Source of the DNA: Corallincola holothuriorum
GTDB lineage: Bacteria > Pseudomonadota > Gammaproteobacteria > Enterobacterales > Neiellaceae
NCBI RefSeq assembly: GCF_003336225.1
Contig: NZ_QPID01000003.1
Coordinates: 186,001 to 250,000, forward strand
DNA length: 64,000 nt
Direction of reading: 5' to 3'
In this document: positions 19,012 to 28,943 of the stretch, in pieces
Numbering within the stretch: the first letter of the stretch is position 1
Layout of the letters: every line of letters begins with the position of its first letter
Made by a program: the position numbers and the translations under genes
Notes under the pieces: model-generated
What the model saw: the letters and a program-made list of their open reading frames with translations, nothing else
The model's database searches: none
Told to the model about the DNA's origin: nothing

Positions 19012-19914
19012 TCATTCTTTTGCGCGACTGGCTGTGACCACAGAGATCGGATCTTGGTGGATAATCACATCACAGTTGCCGAGGGCTTTTTTCAGCTTGG
19101 CTTCTATATCGTCGGCGATCTGATGGGCATCTACCAGGGGCAGTTCATCGGCTAATTCCACATGCATCTGCACAAAACGGGTACCACCCGCTTGGCGGGT
19201 ACGCAGGTCATGGATGCCGTGGACGCCAGGGTGGGCTTCAGCCAAACTTTGGATCTGCTGCTTTTCCTGTTCCGGTAACTCTCGGTCTAAAAGGTGTTGG
19301 ATAGCATCTTCGGCGATCCCTTTCGCGCTCCACGCCATATACAGACCAATGGCTATCGCCAACACAGCATCTGCCATGCCTAGCCCCCAAGCCGATAAGC
19401 CGAGGGCGAGTAATACCGCCAGATTCATTAACAGATCACTACGGTAGTGCAGCGAGTCAGCCTTAATCGCTAAACTGCCGGTCTTGCTGATGACATAGCG
19501 TTGATACAGCAGTAGCGCCGCAGTGGCGATGGTTGATAGCACCATGACGAATACTGCCATGCCGACTTGGTTAATCGGCGAAGGGTGGGCCAGCCGATCG
19601 ATACCGTGCAGGATCAATAGCAGGGAAGAGCCGGCGATAAACATGGCTTGTGCCACGGCAGCAAGGCTTTCCATCTTACCGTGACCAAAGCGATGCTGGT
19701 CATCCGCAGGCTGAGTGGCATAGCGCAACGCCATTAGATTGAGCAGCGAAGCCGCGACATCCATCAGTGAGTCGGTCAAACTGGCCAATAAGCTGGCTGA
19801 GCCAGAACCTAGCCAGGCGATCAGCTTGCCTACGATCAATAGGGTGGCGGTTAGTGTGGCAGCGAGTGCTGCGCGACGTACGAGTCGCGCATAGTGTTCA
19901 GGATCATTTTGCAT
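19012..19914 (-). CDS. fieF: Cation diffusion facilitator FieF (Fe/Zn efflux)
   Basis: 300 residues, exactly the E. coli FieF length. Six membrane segments lie in the first 210 residues; metal-site residues are in SLTDSLMD (membrane segment 2) and HYRSD (segment 5), and HRFGHGKMES is the family-typical cytoplasmic loop. A C-terminal ferredoxin-like cytoplasmic domain follows (about 215-295). It exports divalent metal in exchange for protons. It lies 51 bases downstream of the cpxP-like gene in the same direction, the same arrangement as in E. coli. Confidence 0.93.
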   Translation of the reverse strand: MQNDPEHYARLVRRAALAATLTATLLIVGKLIAWLGSGSASLLASLTDSLMDVAASLLNLMALRYATQPADDQHRFGHGKMESLAAVAQAMFIAGSSLLLILHGIDRLAHPSPINQVGMAVFVMVLSTIATAALLLYQRYVISKTGSLAIKADSLHYRSDLLMNLAVLLALGLSAWGLGMADAVLAIAIGLYMAWSAKGIAEDAIQHLLDRELPEQEKQQIQSLAEAHPGVHGIHDLRTRQAGGTRFVQMHVELADELPLVDAHQIADDIEAKLKKALGNCDVIIHQDPISVVTASRAKE

Positions 19915-19965
19915 GACCCTAGTATATCGTTATCTCTGTGACAGATACTTTAACCGTAAACAAAT

Positions 19966-20412
19966 TTACGATTTGCCCTTGCCACGTTTTTCAGCCCGCT
20001 TTTCATCTCTTTGCTGTTCAATCAGTTGCAGGAATTGAACCTGTTGTTCTGGTGTCAGCAATTGATAGATCTGATGTTGCATCTGGAGTCGCTGTACCAT
20101 GCGGTCTTCCATCCGCTGGCTATGTTGTTCGATCAGCGAACGTGCTTTGCTTTCATCAAAACTATCGGCAGTGATCAAGGCTTCCATGTCGGCTTTCATC
20201 TGCTGGCGCTGACCTGATTTTTGCCCCTTACGCTGCTCTTTTTGTGCCTGGAATAGCGCTTTGATCTGGGTTTGTTGTTCACTGCTCAGGTCGAGTTGGG
20301 AGATCACTTCTCGCATCCCGTTCTTACCCGCACCTGGGCCAGGCTTTGCCATGGCAATGGGTGCGACTAAGGCGGTTGCTAGCGAAAGTACAAGTAGATT
20401 GCGTTTTAACAT
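19966..20412 (-). CDS. cpxP: CpxP/Spy-family periplasmic chaperone-like protein
   Basis: 148 residues with a signal peptide (to about 22, ending AMA), two LTxxQ-type motifs (LSSEQQTQI and LTPEQQVQF) and a very charged Gln/Lys/Arg-rich helical body, as in CpxP and Spy. Such proteins bind misfolded envelope proteins, and CpxP dampens CpxA. The gene is divergent from cpxRA with a Cpx-box-like site in the shared spacer, which favours CpxP over Spy. A strong GGGAGGCTCC-type ribosome site precedes the ATG. Confidence 0.87.
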   Translation of the reverse strand: MLKRNLLVLSLATALVAPIAMAKPGPGAGKNGMREVISQLDLSSEQQTQIKALFQAQKEQRKGQKSGQRQQMKADMEALITADSFDESKARSLIEQHSQRMEDRMVQRLQMQHQIYQLLTPEQQVQFLQLIEQQRDEKRAEKRGKGKS

Positions 20413-20484
20413 GGGAGGCTCCTTTGAGCGTTGTTTAACTACGGCATAGTGTATGAACTGGAATGCAAACTGGGGTTTGGTTAA

Positions 20485-20499
20485 GTAAAGATTTGCAAA
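20485..20499 (+). promoter_or_regulatory. Cpx-box-like CpxR binding site
   Basis: GTAAA at 20485-20489, five bases, then GCAAA at 20495-20499. The known CpxR consensus is a GTAAA direct repeat with about five bases between, so one mismatch is present. It lies in the spacer between cpxP and cpxR, where autoregulation would be expected. Confidence 0.65.
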
Positions 20500-20613
20500 G
20501 GCCTCTGCCGTTGTTGTGTATCTTTCGTATCATGTCGTTAGGTATTTTGCAGTTTGCTGCTAGCTTAGCAGTTGTGTCACGCCTGCTTAGTTTGCTGAAA
20601 AGTGGAGGTAAGT

Positions 20614-21303
20614 TTGAAGATATTGATCATCGATGATGACCGCGCACTTTGCGAACTGTTAGCGGAGCTGTTGGCATTGGATGGCTATGAGTTAACCATG
20701 GTTCACGATGGTAAACTGGGCTTGGCCAAGGCCAGATCGACGCAGTTTGATCTGATTTTGCTGGATGTCATGTTACCTGGGCTCAATGGTATGGCGGTGC
20801 TGAAGGAGCTGCGTCAGCATCAAGATACGCCGGTGTTGATGTTAACGGCTCGTGGTGAAGAAACCGACCGTGTATTGGGGTTGGAGTTTGGTGCTGATGA
20901 TTATCTGCCAAAGCCGTTCAGTGATCGTGAACTGTTGGCTCGGATGCGCGCCATATTGCGACGCACCAATGTATCCAGAAGCGATGAACCGACAAGCGAT
21001 CGATTGAGTGTCGGTGAGTTAAGCCTCTATCCAGGCCGGCAAGAAGCAAAATGGCAGGGTGAGCGACTGGACCTGACATCAACCGAATTTGCCCTGTTGC
21101 TGCAATTAGTCAAAGCAAAGGGCGAGATTTTGTCGAAGGACTATCTCAACCAAGCGGTGTTAGGGCGTGCTTTGCATCCGTTTGATCGTAGCTTGGATGT
21201 GCATGTCAGTAACCTGCGCAAGAAGTTGCCACAACGGTCGGATGAAAGTGACTGGATCCGTACTGTCAGGGGTAAAGGCTATCTGTGGATGGAACAGTAT
21301 TGA
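20614..21303 (+). CDS. cpxR: Envelope stress response regulator CpxR
   Basis: An OmpR/PhoB-type regulator of 229 residues if started at the TTG at 20614, which follows GGAGG by five bases and gives the expected MKILIIDDDR beginning; a GTG four codons earlier overlaps the ribosome site and is unlikely. The receiver carries IDDD, Asp in LLDVMLPG, LTARG and LPKPF. The winged-helix domain (about 130-228) ends with TVRGKGYLW. Together with cpxA (overlapping) and divergent cpxP it forms the Cpx envelope stress locus. Confidence 0.93.
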   Translation: MKILIIDDDRALCELLAELLALDGYELTMVHDGKLGLAKARSTQFDLILLDVMLPGLNGMAVLKELRQHQDTPVLMLTARGEETDRVLGLEFGADDYLPKPFSDRELLARMRAILRRTNVSRSDEPTSDRLSVGELSLYPGRQEAKWQGERLDLTSTEFALLLQLVKAKGEILSKDYLNQAVLGRALHPFDRSLDVHVSNLRKKLPQRSDESDWIRTVRGKGYLWMEQY

Positions 21304-22637
21304 TACGTTTTAAAGCCAATCTCTACCTAAAGCTGTTTCTCTGGTTTTGGCTGACACTGATCAGCATGTTGTTGATTGTGCTGCTGTTGCCGCGCTTTCT
21401 CTATGAACCTTTCTTTCTGCTTCCGCAAGGAAAGGCTGAGCATATGCATCGGTTTGTTGAGCAGATAGAGCGCAAAGCACAACGCCATGAGCGTCTGCCT
21501 CCGGGGGAGGGAAAGCGTTGGTTTCTTATCGACCCAGAGGGAGAGATGCCAAGCCGGCCACTGCCGGATGTGGTTATCTCTTTACTGATGACCAGTGCCA
21601 CCGACGGTCGGCCTCGCGGTGTCATAGACGATGACTGGTTTTATGCTGGCCCGTGGACGGCAGAGATTCGTGGCAAAGCGTGGCAGGTAGTAACGCGGCG
21701 ACCAATGAAAGACACGCCATTGCCGTTTCTTCCCACTATTTTGGCGCATCCCTGGTCACTGTTTGGTAGTGTTCTGGTCTTGAGCGGATTGCTGTGTGGC
21801 TTGCTTGCTTGGCGGCTGGGAAGGCCACTGCACCAATTACGCAGAGTATCTCAGCGGCTAGCCAGCGGTGATCTGGAGGCGAGACCAGAGCAGGACTTGT
21901 TACGGCGTGGGGATGAAGTGGGGCAGCTGAGCCGGCAACTGAGTGACATGGCTGATGCGGTGAGTACAGAGATTGAAGCGCAGCACCAGTTGCTGCGGGA
22001 TGTCAGTCATGAATTACGCTCCCCTTTAACGCGTTTGCAGTTGGCGATCGGTTTGATGCGACGCAGTGAAGGGGAGTCCTCTCTGTTGTCACGTATCGAG
22101 AGTGAATCACTGAAACTGGAGGAGATGATCGCCGAGCTGTTACAGCTGGCGAGAATGCAGCGCCGTAGCGCCAGCTTGGAACCGGTGGATCTGTTTGCCC
22201 TGCTATCGTCGGTGGTGGATGATGCCACGATTGAAGCCAATCACCGTCATCTGACGTTGACGCTGCATGGGGAGCCCCAGGTGCACTATCGGGCTGAGCC
22301 GTTACTTTTGACGCGGGCGATCGATAACCTGCTGCGCAACGCCATTCGCTACGCCACTCAGCGCATCGAGACATCACTACGCCTGACCGCTGAATATTGC
22401 GAGATACGGGTTGAAGATGATGGCCCCGGAGTGCCAGATAATCAGCTACAACAGATCTTTCGGCCATTCTATCGCTTGGATGATGCCAGAACGCCAGAGT
22501 TAAATGGGGGCATTGGCCTCGGCATGGCGATTGTGGCTGCCGCAGTGGAAGCGCATGCTGGCGAAGTGATGGCGCAGCGCAGTGAACTCGGTGGGTTATG
22601 TGTGACGATAAGGCTCCCTCTGCTGAGTGAATACTAG
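21285..22637 (+). CDS. cpxA: Envelope stress sensor histidine kinase CpxA
   Basis: About 450 residues. Two membrane segments (about 12-35 and 155-175) flank a short periplasmic domain, then HAMP (about 178-235), HisKA with DVSHELRSPLTR and an HATPase (LLRNAIRYA, VEDDGPGVP, GIGLGMAI). This matches CpxA. It overlaps cpxR. Two starts are possible: the ATG at 21285, or a TTG at 21300 that straddles the cpxR stop and gives a more CpxA-like N-terminus; the ATG is kept because it is the stronger codon. Confidence 0.92.
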   Translation: MDGTVLIRFKANLYLKLFLWFWLTLISMLLIVLLLPRFLYEPFFLLPQGKAEHMHRFVEQIERKAQRHERLPPGEGKRWFLIDPEGEMPSRPLPDVVISLLMTSATDGRPRGVIDDDWFYAGPWTAEIRGKAWQVVTRRPMKDTPLPFLPTILAHPWSLFGSVLVLSGLLCGLLAWRLGRPLHQLRRVSQRLASGDLEARPEQDLLRRGDEVGQLSRQLSDMADAVSTEIEAQHQLLRDVSHELRSPLTRLQLAIGLMRRSEGESSLLSRIESESLKLEEMIAELLQLARMQRRSASLEPVDLFALLSSVVDDATIEANHRHLTLTLHGEPQVHYRAEPLLLTRAIDNLLRNAIRYATQRIETSLRLTAEYCEIRVEDDGPGVPDNQLQQIFRPFYRLDDARTPELNGGIGLGMAIVAAAVEAHAGEVMAQRSELGGLCVTIRLPLLSEY

Positions 22638-22715
22638 GGGGACATCGCTTGTCATGGGTGAGCTCGGCGTCAGGATCTGGTAGAGTGGCCAGCGGTTTCA
22701 CGACGACGGACTCCC

Positions 22716-23180
22716 ATGCTAAACATCGCACTTTTTGAGCCGGAAATTCCCCCGAATACCGGCAATATTATTCGCCTGTGTGCCAATACTGGTTGCCATC
22801 TGCACCTGATCGAACCACTAGGGTTTGATTGGGATGACAAACGGTTACGTCGAGCCGGGCTGGATTACCATGAATTTGCGGCAGTAAAACGGCATAAAAA
22901 CCTAGCCGCTTTGCGTACGGCATTACCTGAATCCCGTGTGTTTGCATGCACCACAAAAGGTAGTCAGCCGTTTCATCAGGCGAATTATCAGGCGGGTGAT
23001 ATTCTGCTGTTTGGTCCGGAAACGCGGGGTCTGCCAGATGATGTGCTTAATACAATAGAAAGTGACAGCCGTATACGGATCCCGATGCGCCAAGACAGCC
23101 GCTCGTTGAACCTGTCGAATGCGGTCGCCATTATTACCTACGAAGGTTTGCGCCAGCTCAATTACCCTTCACTCACATAA
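22716..23180 (+). CDS. trmL: tRNA (cytidine/uridine-34-2'-O)-methyltransferase TrmL
   Basis: 154 residues, a SPOUT methyltransferase. Family motifs are [16 protein letters not shown] near the N-terminus, FGPETRGLP in the middle and [18 protein letters not shown] in the knot region. It 2'-O-methylates the wobble base of certain leucine tRNAs. In E. coli it is next to cysE-gpsA-secB; here the same neighbourhood follows, with a GGDEF gene in the place of cysE. Confidence 0.95.
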   Translation: MLNIALFEPEIPPNTGNIIRLCANTGCHLHLIEPLGFDWDDKRLRRAGLDYHEFAAVKRHKNLAALRTALPESRVFACTTKGSQPFHQANYQAGDILLFGPETRGLPDDVLNTIESDSRIRIPMRQDSRSLNLSNAVAIITYEGLRQLNYPSLT

Positions 23181-23280
23181 GCTCATTGCGGTTGAAGTGT
23201 GAGCTAAGCAACAGTGTAAAAAATCCTGATACTGTATATTTTTTTGCCTATTTATATCGCCCAAGGTATCAGGTCAAGGA

Positions 23281-26200
23281 ATGTCCGTTAAGCAGTCGGT
23301 ATTTTCAGATGCGTTGCAACTTAATTGGCAGCGAGCCAATGAAGAGCAGGCTACCTTTAGCTTCTATCAAAGCCAGGAGCCTGAGCGCTTCCTGAGTTTT
23401 ACTACGGCTTTTGCCAATCAGCAGGGCGTGGCGGTAAAGCATTTACCACACTATAAATCCGCAGAGTTCTCACCTTATAACAGCCTATTTGACCTGTTTC
23501 GTACGCGGATGTTGGAGTCCCATCTCGATGCTGATGAAATGGCGATGTTCGCCACCGATTATAAGCCGTTACAGCAGGTATTAACCGGTTGGCTGGGCGG
23601 CAACAGTGCAGAGCGAACTGAACTGCCAGTGCTTGATGATCTCTATTTTGAACAAGATCGGTTGCGTTTGGCGATGATTAAGCTGGTTGAGGTGCTGCTT
23701 GCTGAGCCCACCGTGATTGTGGTGACCGGTTGGCATTACGCCTCGGCATCCGCCATTGAGATGTTAAAGGCTTTTGTTAGTGCTGGCCTAGCCGCCCCAG
23801 TGATGGTGATGGTCTGTTTGGATACCCAATACGCTTTGGCACATCGGCAGGACGATGAATGCTGGGAGGGGTTTCTAGATTGGTTGGACGATCACTATCT
23901 GCTTAACAGCATTCCAGCTTGCTTCTCTCAGGTTGAGCTGGCGAAGCAATCCCATGTGCAACATAAGCCAAGCTATGCATTGATGTCGCAGAACATGGAG
24001 CTGATGGCTTGGCCTGAGGCGGTCAAGGTTGCGCGCTATCTGTTAGCCGGCGAACTGAATTCTGACACCGCACGGATGCGCATTCAGTTGCGGCTTGCCG
24101 AAGCACTGCTTTATTTAGGCGAGCTAGATGATGCACTGAATGAGATGGAACAGCTGCAGGAAGCAGAAGCGTTACTGAGCTGCCCCGAAAGCCATGTGCG
24201 ATTGCTGTGTTTGATATCGCTGACACAAGTGCGGCGGCAGAGCTTCGAGTATGCATTGCAAAATGCCCAGATGGCACGGCAGGTGGCGGAAGCCGCTGAC
24301 AATGACAAGTTTCGGGCTCAGTCACTGTTTATCAACTTCTATGCCCACGATAAATCGACCACGCCAGTAGATATTGAGGAGTTTGAACGGCTCAACCAGC
24401 TGTTACAAAGCTATCAGATGGATTGTTCGCGCCTCTACTGTTTGCGTAATTACTACAATTATTTACGGTTCTATGAGCAGCTAAAAGCCAGTGCAGCGCT
24501 TGTTGTGACTGACCAAGCGATTAGTTTGGCAAAAGCGATGGGGCACCGCCAGGGCATCGCCGCTGGCTATCACAGCAAGGGCATTATTTACTCATACAAC
24601 TCTCAATACCATCAAACATTCCGCTGCTTCGGCGTCAGTTCGCGGATCCGCGAAGAGTTGGGTGAAGCACTGGAAATCGTGCGAATGCACAATGGTATTG
24701 GCTATTTTAATACCTTATTGGAGCAGTACCCGCAGGCGCAGAAAGAGTATTTGGCGGCTTATGCGACAGCACGTCGATTCGGTGATTACAGTGAGTTAGT
24801 TGTCACTTTATATAATTTTGCTTGGCTCTATTTTTGTACGCGTAACTATCGTGATGCGCTCCATGTGTTAGATCGTCTGGTGAAAATTTGTCGTATTCGG
24901 CAACTGACCCATTTTCCATTTCGTAATCTCTATGATGTGTTCAGCCTCAAAGGATTTTGTCACGCTAAACTGGGTGAGTTAGCGCGCGCGCAACAATCCT
25001 TAGATCGGATGCGTGGACTGGCTTTTCGACCATCTAGCACAGGACTGTTTTTACGCTCGCTACTGCAAGGGGCTATCTGTTCGGCCACCGGTGATCTCGC
25101 TGGCGCAAGGGAGCGTTTCGAAGACGCTCCTACCTTGTTGGGGCAAGTGGTGGACATGGATTCACGCCTGCTGCCGCAATGCTATATGGAGCTCGTGAGT
25201 GTCTACAGTCGTCAAGGTGACTGGCAGGCATGTAATGCGCTCCTCACTACCAGTCTTGAGATGTGTGATAGCTTGGCTCTGCCCAAGTTTCGCCGTTTGT
25301 TTATGGCTATGCTGTCAGATATTGAGATTAATCTGCCGGTGGATACCAGCACCTTGCCCAATCAGGCATTAACGCCAGTGTCATTACAGCTCGATGAACT
25401 GGTGATCATGACCCAGCAGGACACAAAATTGAGTCAGGCGAATCAGCGGTTACGTGAGATCCAGCTGATCAGTCGCCTGCAATCCTTGCCGGAGCGCTAC
25501 CCGTGCCCTCAGCAATTAGCTTTTGAAACCCTGAAAATGGTGTGCGGTAATTTTACTCTACAGGCTGGGTTGATCCATCGTCGGCAGGGCGAACATTGGC
25601 AGCTTTGGACGCAAGTAGGCGAGTTGACTGAAGATATTCAGGTCAGCTCATATTTGATGCAGGTGCAAGCGAGTCAACGGATCATGGTCGACAATCGACT
25701 CCATTTTCAAGGGGAGGGTGGTCAGCGAGCAACTTATGATTCAGTAGTCAGCTTGCCTCTATTTAGCAGTGGCGAACTGACTGCTATTTTGACCCTTTGT
25801 GCATTTGATTGTAACCGCTACTTTGACCGCCAAGATCAGGACACATTGCAGCTGTTGAGCCGTCAGTTAGGCGGCCAATTACAGCAGTTGGAACATAGCG
25901 AACGGTTATTGAAAATGTCGATGACCGATGTACTGACCGGATTATTCAACCGGCAAGCACTGCAAGCCAGATTGGAACAGGAATTAACGGCGATCCGGCA
26001 ACAGTGTGGGGCAAAAATCTGCTCGCTGGCCTATCTGGATCTGGATAATTTTAAGGTGATAAACGACACCTTAGGTCATGGGGTCGGTGATGAAGTGCTC
26101 AAAGAGTTTGCTCGTTTGCTAGAGAACTGTTTACGCCATGAAGATGTCGCTGCCCGCTGGGGCGGAGATGAGTTTGTTGTATTGTTCCCTCACACGGACT

Positions 26201-26484
26201 CTACTCAGGCGCAGGTGGTGGCTGAACGGTTACTACATAAATTGGCACAGCGGCACTATTTCATGCCGGAACTTCTGCAATGGGCCAATATTACTGAGCT
26301 GCCCAGCGAGATTGCGTTGAACTGTTCGATCGGTATCGCCGAATGTCACGCTACAGATCTTCGCGGTGTGGATGAGGATTGGTTACTGCAGCAAGCAGAT
26401 AAAGCGCTCTATCGAGCCAAAGATGAAGGAAAAGGCCGGGTTCGTGTCATTGCCCCCCCGGCACTTAGCTATTCGAACGTTTGA
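23281..26484 (+). CDS. TPR-GAF-GGDEF diguanylate cyclase with degenerate ATPase-like N-terminus
   Basis: 1067 residues, no membrane segment. The first 200 or so residues include a stretch reading [14 protein letters not shown], which resembles the Walker-B side of STAND/AAA_16 ATPases (usual form DLHWADPASxE), but the acidic residues are lost and no P-loop is present. About 240-690 is helical with TPR-like repeats, followed by a GAF-like region (about 740-880) and a GGDEF domain with GGDEF at 961-965 and an RHED inhibitory site five residues before. It should be an active c-di-GMP synthase sensing through protein or ligand contacts. Its 3' end overlaps convergent gpsA by 16 bases. Confidence 0.88.
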   Translation: MSVKQSVFSDALQLNWQRANEEQATFSFYQSQEPERFLSFTTAFANQQGVAVKHLPHYKSAEFSPYNSLFDLFRTRMLESHLDADEMAMFATDYKPLQQVLTGWLGGNSAERTELPVLDDLYFEQDRLRLAMIKLVEVLLAEPTVIVVTGWHYASASAIEMLKAFVSAGLAAPVMVMVCLDTQYALAHRQDDECWEGFLDWLDDHYLLNSIPACFSQVELAKQSHVQHKPSYALMSQNMELMAWPEAVKVARYLLAGELNSDTARMRIQLRLAEALLYLGELDDALNEMEQLQEAEALLSCPESHVRLLCLISLTQVRRQSFEYALQNAQMARQVAEAADNDKFRAQSLFINFYAHDKSTTPVDIEEFERLNQLLQSYQMDCSRLYCLRNYYNYLRFYEQLKASAALVVTDQAISLAKAMGHRQGIAAGYHSKGIIYSYNSQYHQTFRCFGVSSRIREELGEALEIVRMHNGIGYFNTLLEQYPQAQKEYLAAYATARRFGDYSELVVTLYNFAWLYFCTRNYRDALHVLDRLVKICRIRQLTHFPFRNLYDVFSLKGFCHAKLGELARAQQSLDRMRGLAFRPSSTGLFLRSLLQGAICSATGDLAGARERFEDAPTLLGQVVDMDSRLLPQCYMELVSVYSRQGDWQACNALLTTSLEMCDSLALPKFRRLFMAMLSDIEINLPVDTSTLPNQALTPVSLQLDELVIMTQQDTKLSQANQRLREIQLISRLQSLPERYPCPQQLAFETLKMVCGNFTLQAGLIHRRQGEHWQLWTQVGELTEDIQVSSYLMQVQASQRIMVDNRLHFQGEGGQRATYDSVVSLPLFSSGELTAILTLCAFDCNRYFDRQDQDTLQLLSRQLGGQLQQLEHSERLLKMSMTDVLTGLFNRQALQARLEQELTAIRQQCGAKICSLAYLDLDNFKVINDTLGHGVGDEVLKEFARLLENCLRHEDVAARWGGDEFVVLFPHTDSTQAQVVAERLLHKLAQRHYFMPELLQWANITELPSEIALNCSIGIAECHATDLRGVDEDWLLQQADKALYRAKDEGKGRVRVIAPPALSYSNV

Positions 26485-27476
26485 TCGCGGCTTAGCAATG
26501 CGGCGGCCGCTTGTTTTGGCGGCTTGCCCTGATAAAGCACTTGATACAACTGCTCAGTGATAGGCATTTCTACTTCCAGGCGTTTGGCGAGCAGGTACAC
26601 CTCTTTGGTATTGCGATAACCTTCAACTACCTGACCAATACCTTGTTCAGCTTCTTGCAGCGATTGCCCAGCGCCGAGGGCCAAACCAAAGCGACGGTTG
26701 CGCGACTGATTGTCGGTGCAGGTCAGCACCAGATCTCCTAGGCCGCCCATGCCGTTGAATGAGCTAGGCTGTGCGCCAAGCGCTTCACCTAAGCGGATCA
26801 TCTCGGCCAAGCCGCGGGTGATCAGTGCGGTTCGGGCATTGGCACCAAAGCCTAAGCCATCGGCTAAGCCAGCACCAATCGCAATCACATTTTTCACAGC
26901 GCCGCCAAGTTGCAGACCGATAAAGTCCTGATTGCGGTAGACCCGAAAATGGGAATCGTTATGCATCAGTTCGGTTAACTTGGTAGCAAAATCATCATCG
27001 GTTGAAGCTACCGCGATGGCTGTGGGTAGGCCTTTGGCGACTTCCATCGCGAAAGTGGGGCCGGAGATCACTGCCAGTGAACAGCTATCACCCAGGATCT
27101 CTTTGGCGACATCCTGTAGCAACCGGCCGGTGTCAGCTTCTAGACCTTTCGTTGCCCAAGCTACGCGCGCCCCTTTTTGCAAATGGGGTTTCATGCGCTG
27201 AAGGACATCACCGAAAGCGAAACTGGGTACAACGACCAAGATATTTTTCGATGCGCCAACGGCAGTTGCTAAGTCAGCTTCCAGTGCCAGCGTGTCAGGA
27301 AATGGAATGCCGGGAAGGAATGCTTCGTTACTGCGCTCTTTAATCAGCTGCTCGACATGATCAGCTTCATGACCCCATAGCAGCGTCTTATTGCCATTAC
27401 GGGCAATAGAAATAGCAAGGGCGGAGCCATAAGACCCCGCCCCCAGCACAGTAATATCATACGCGTTAGCGTTCAT
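26469..27476 (-). CDS. gpsA: Glycerol-3-phosphate dehydrogenase [NAD(P)+]
   Basis: About 335 residues. Rossmann motif [10 protein letters not shown] at the N-terminus, the second nucleotide loop [12 protein letters not shown], the catalytic Lys in [12 protein letters not shown] and [13 protein letters not shown] are all present. It reduces dihydroxyacetone phosphate to sn-glycerol-3-phosphate for phospholipid synthesis. The likely start is the ATG at 27476 (sequence TAAGTGATG at the secB stop); a GTG one codon earlier is possible. Last gene of the yibN-grxC-secB-gpsA operon. Confidence 0.96.
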   Translation of the reverse strand: MNANAYDITVLGAGSYGSALAISIARNGNKTLLWGHEADHVEQLIKERSNEAFLPGIPFPDTLALEADLATAVGASKNILVVVPSFAFGDVLQRMKPHLQKGARVAWATKGLEADTGRLLQDVAKEILGDSCSLAVISGPTFAMEVAKGLPTAIAVASTDDDFATKLTELMHNDSHFRVYRNQDFIGLQLGGAVKNVIAIGAGLADGLGFGANARTALITRGLAEMIRLGEALGAQPSSFNGMGGLGDLVLTCTDNQSRNRRFGLALGAGQSLQEAEQGIGQVVEGYRNTKEVYLLAKRLEVEMPITEQLYQVLYQGKPPKQAAAALLSRDQTFE

Positions 27477-27479
27477 CAC

Positions 27480-27971
27480 TTATGCGTCTGCGCCTGCTGG
27501 AGCGGCTTCAGCTTGCTTCTTCTGTACATAGCTAGCAAACAGGGCATCAAAGTTTACTGGTGCCAGGTTCAGTGGCGGGAATGTGCCACGGCTAACCAAG
27601 CTGCTGACCGCTTCACGTGCGTATGGGAACAAGATGTTAGGGCAGAAAGAACCCAGAGTATGCGCCAACTGTGGCTCAGGCATGTTGCCGATAGAGAAGA
27701 TACCCGCTTGCTGTACTTCACACAGGAATGCTGTTTCATCACCAACTTTTGCAGTCACTGTCAGCGACAGTACGACTTCAAAAGCAGCGTCATCTAACTT
27801 ATTGCTCTTGGTGTCCAGGTCCAGCTTCACTTCAGGCTTCCATTCAGCTTTGAAGATAGATGGAGAGTTAGGTGTCTCGAAAGAGATATCTTTAGTGTAG
27901 ATACGCTGGATGTTGAATTGAGGAGCCGCTGCTTGTTCTGCGCTACCGTTTGTTTTTTGTTCTTCAGCCAT
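27480..27971 (-). CDS. secB: Protein-export chaperone SecB
   Basis: 163 residues, the usual length. Typical stretches: [25 protein letters not shown] and [14 protein letters not shown]. SecB tetramers keep preproteins unfolded and hand them to SecA. The ATG has AAGGTT upstream. It lies between grxC and gpsA as in E. coli. Confidence 0.97.
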   Translation of the reverse strand: MAEEQKTNGSAEQAAAPQFNIQRIYTKDISFETPNSPSIFKAEWKPEVKLDLDTKSNKLDDAAFEVVLSLTVTAKVGDETAFLCEVQQAGIFSIGNMPEPQLAHTLGSFCPNILFPYAREAVSSLVSRGTFPPLNLAPVNFDALFASYVQKKQAEAAPAGADA

Positions 27972-28035
27972 TTTCTTAACCTTAAATGTAATATGTTCGA
28001 ATTCTGTGATGTGGCTTGTGTTGCCATATCCTTTG

Positions 28036-28290
28036 TTAGCGGCTCAGCATCGCTGCTAATTTGCCGCCGTTATGCAGTGCCACCAAGTCGTCACATCCGC
28101 CTATACTGGTTCCATCGATAAATATCTGTGGAACTGTGTGACGGCCACTTAACTCCATCATTTTTTCTCGCAGTGCTGGCTGGCCATCGACCGCTATCTC
28201 TTGATAGCTGAGCGACAGTTTTTCCAGCAGTGCCTTTGCTCTGATGCAGTATGGGCACCACTTAGTGGTGTAGATAACTACTTCTGTCAT
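28036..28290 (-). CDS. grxC: Glutaredoxin 3
   Basis: 84 residues from the ATG at 28290; an upstream GTG overlaps the yibN stop. The redox motif is CPYC in TKWCPYC, with the cis-Pro in HTVPQIFI and the glutathione-binding GGCDDL. A dithiol glutaredoxin of the cytosol. Co-directional with yibN and secB. Confidence 0.95.
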   Translation of the reverse strand: MTEVVIYTTKWCPYCIRAKALLEKLSLSYQEIAVDGQPALREKMMELSGRHTVPQIFIDGTSIGGCDDLVALHNGGKLAAMLSR

Positions 28291-28301
28291 CGGTGCGGCC
28301 A

Positions 28302-28721
28302 CTATTTGCTGACTGGCAATTTAGCATTTTGCCATTCCAGCATGCCGCCCTTAAGGCGGTATGGCGCACTGAAACCTTGCTTTTTAAGCAGGGAACAAGC
28401 GCGAGAAGCGCTGGCTCCGGTTGCGCACACCACTATAATGGGATTCTCTTTGTGCTTTTCAAGGTTGCCGACCCCTTTCTGTTGCAGATCATTGAACGAG
28501 ATGTGACTTGCACCAAGAATATGGCCCTTATTGAACTCTTCGGCTGTTCGAATATCGAGCACTTGGGCATTTTCTTTGTTCATTTGCAGGGTGGCTTCCT
28601 GCGGTGTAAGGGCTTGTGCGCTACTTGCACCGACAAAAGAATAGATAAGAGCGCCGAGTAGGCCCACCCAAGCCAAGCTTAATAATGGAGCGCTGCTGAC
28701 AAACTCGACCAATTGCTGCAT
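28302..28721 (-). CDS. yibN: Membrane-anchored rhodanese-like protein YibN
   Basis: 139 residues from the ATG at 28721 (AGAGGAC ribosome site); a longer upstream reading is rejected for lack of a site and because E. coli YibN begins at the same point. One N-terminal membrane segment (about 10-30) is followed by a rhodanese domain with the active-loop Cys in VVCATGASA. First gene of the leftward yibN-grxC-secB-gpsA unit, divergent from gpmM. The physiological sulfur acceptor is not known. Confidence 0.9.
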   Translation of the reverse strand: MQQLVEFVSSAPLLSLAWVGLLGALIYSFVGASSAQALTPQEATLQMNKENAQVLDIRTAEEFNKGHILGASHISFNDLQQKGVGNLEKHKENPIIVVCATGASASRACSLLKKQGFSAPYRLKGGMLEWQNAKLPVSK

Positions 28722-28943
28722 GAAATGTCCTCTATTCGATAATGTTTTGTGCGGTTGGCGCACTCTGAGCGCCTGAATTATACCTGTAACAAGCGACATG
28801 GACAGCCAAGTGTCGTCTGTGGGGTTAAAAAATGGCTGGAAAAGATGTCTAATATGGCACCATGAGGGTGTTTCTATATGCACCCGTGACAGTACAACGA
28901 ATTTTTTATTTCTATTTTAGTTAGCACACACTAGGAAATATTC

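Noticed and set aside
19956-19969. Small palindrome GTAAACAAATTTAC at the end of cpxP
   Set aside because: It overlaps the cpxP stop codon, is AT-only in the stem apart from one pair, and is in the wrong place for a Cpx promoter site.
22003-22731. 242-codon minus-strand frame opposite cpxA
   Set aside because: A shadow frame with biased composition and no motifs, opposite a complete CpxA kinase domain.
28722-28883. Longer N-terminus for the YibN-like protein
   Set aside because: The upstream part lacks a ribosome site and runs through the divergent promoter region; the ATG at 28721 has AGAGGAC and matches the known YibN start.
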